The notes below the pieces were generated by a model. That model ran no database searches, had not been told where the DNA came from, and saw nothing but the letters and a program-made list of their open reading frames with translations. From positions 109,332 through 173,331 of the forward strand of contig NZ_VTUU01000008.1 in assembly GCF_008370345.1 (NCBI RefSeq): a DNA stretch of 64,000 nucleotides, read 5' to 3'. Each line of letters opens with the position of its first letter. Within the stretch, counting starts at the first letter, position 1. The translations under genes and the position numbers were made by a program. This document shows positions 63,851 to 64,000 of this stretch, in pieces. The DNA is from Marinobacter salinexigens. GTDB taxonomy: Bacteria > Pseudomonadota > Gammaproteobacteria > Pseudomonadales > Oleiphilaceae.

Positions 63851-64000
63851 TGTGACCCGTCCTGAATAAGGTTTACACCTTCCGACTGAAGATTATGGAG
63901 GGTGTTATGAATACGAAGAGGCGCAGGAGTCAGCGGGATTATTCGCTGGCCTTTAAATTGGCGGTGGTAGGTCAGGTTGAAAAGGGCGAGATGACCTACA
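63851..64000 (+). mobile_element. Left end of an IS3-family insertion sequence
   Basis: The end TGTGACCCGTCCTGAATAAG is followed 56 bases later by a transposase start and looks like an IS3-family terminal repeat. The element continues off the window. The outer boundary (63851 or 63853) is uncertain because the far end and any target duplication are not visible. It begins only 5 bases after the PhoH terminator. Confidence 0.75.
63907..64000 (+). CDS. IS3-family transposase OrfA, N-terminal fragment
   Basis: The ATG at 63907 (GGAGGG upstream) opens a protein beginning MNTKRRRSQRDYSLAFKLAV and continuing VGQVEKGEMTY. This is the N-terminal helix-turn-helix of IS3-type OrfA transposases. The remaining OrfA and OrfB, normally joined by -1 frameshifting, lie outside the window. 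Confidence 0.85.
   Translation, partial: MNTKRRRSQRDYSLAFKLAVVGQVEKGEMTY

Noticed and set aside
1..64000. tRNA genes, rRNA genes, CRISPR arrays, prophage or antiphage systems.
   Set aside because: No tRNA cloverleaf, rRNA, regularly spaced repeats, integrase-plus-structural genes or known defence genes were seen. The only tyrosine recombinase is XerD in its usual place.

Overview
The window looks like a chromosomal segment of a Marinobacter-type marine gammaproteobacterium. The gene order is strongly Pseudomonas-like (algU-mucABCD, rpsP-rimM-trmD-rplS next to ffh, xerD-dsbC-hom-thrC-recJ, prfB-lysS, lepA-lepB-rnc-era-recO-pdxJ, argF followed by an orphan ABC ATPase). Coding density is high, nearly all genes are core functions, and no gene-free gap exceeds 300 bases. 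I saw no tRNA or rRNA gene, CRISPR array or prophage. An IS3-type insertion sequence begins at the right edge.

Layout. 1-3.3 kb: the 5' end of cysM and a divergent BarA/GacS hybrid sensor kinase. 3.3-9.4 kb: minus-strand lepA-lepB-DUF4845-rnc-era-recO-pdxJ. 9.5-16.7 kb: a CHASE-PAS-GGDEF-EAL protein and the envelope-stress operon algU-mucA-mucB-mucC-mucD, with a candidate AlgU-type autoregulatory promoter. 16.8-21.2 kb: nadB, sdhE, ygfX, ygfZ and an HDOD gene. 21.2-30.2 kb: ung, lysS, prfB (with its programmed +1 frameshift), recJ, thrC, hom and dsbC. 30.3-37.1 kb: xerD, the rpsP-rimM-trmD-rplS operon, ffh, a ypjD-like gene and a CorB/HlyC-like transporter. 37.2-44.3 kb: a DUF1631 protein with a TonB-like protein, grxD, argF with an ABC ATPase, and glpK. 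44.5-55 kb: an accessory, lipid-oriented stretch described below. 55-64 kb: dinB, a PEP-CTERM protein, a DUF1244/HopJ pair just before minCDE, DUF2804, a START-domain protein, a CBS protein, a PIN-PhoH protein and the start of the IS element.

The most interesting part is 44.5-55 kb. An RstA/RstB-like two-component system is divergent from an OlsB-type N-acyltransferase and an OlsA-type O-acyltransferase, which are the ornithine-lipid synthesis enzymes. Directly upstream of olsB are four 7-bp units ending in GTCAC, spaced exactly 11 bp apart: the architecture of tandem Pho boxes. About 6 kb away, a family-4 glycosyltransferase and a PAP2 phosphatase overlap in one transcription unit behind a near-consensus Pho box, with a -10 element at the canonical distance. 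Together they suggest a phosphate-starvation lipid-remodelling programme that makes phosphorus-free ornithine lipids and glycolipids. A PAP2 phosphatase sits where a PlcP-type phospholipase would be expected. The motif matches are read directly from the sequence. PhoB control and the glycolipid product are inference.

Start sites were adjusted where homologous lengths or ribosome-binding sites favour an internal start; these choices are stated in the entries.
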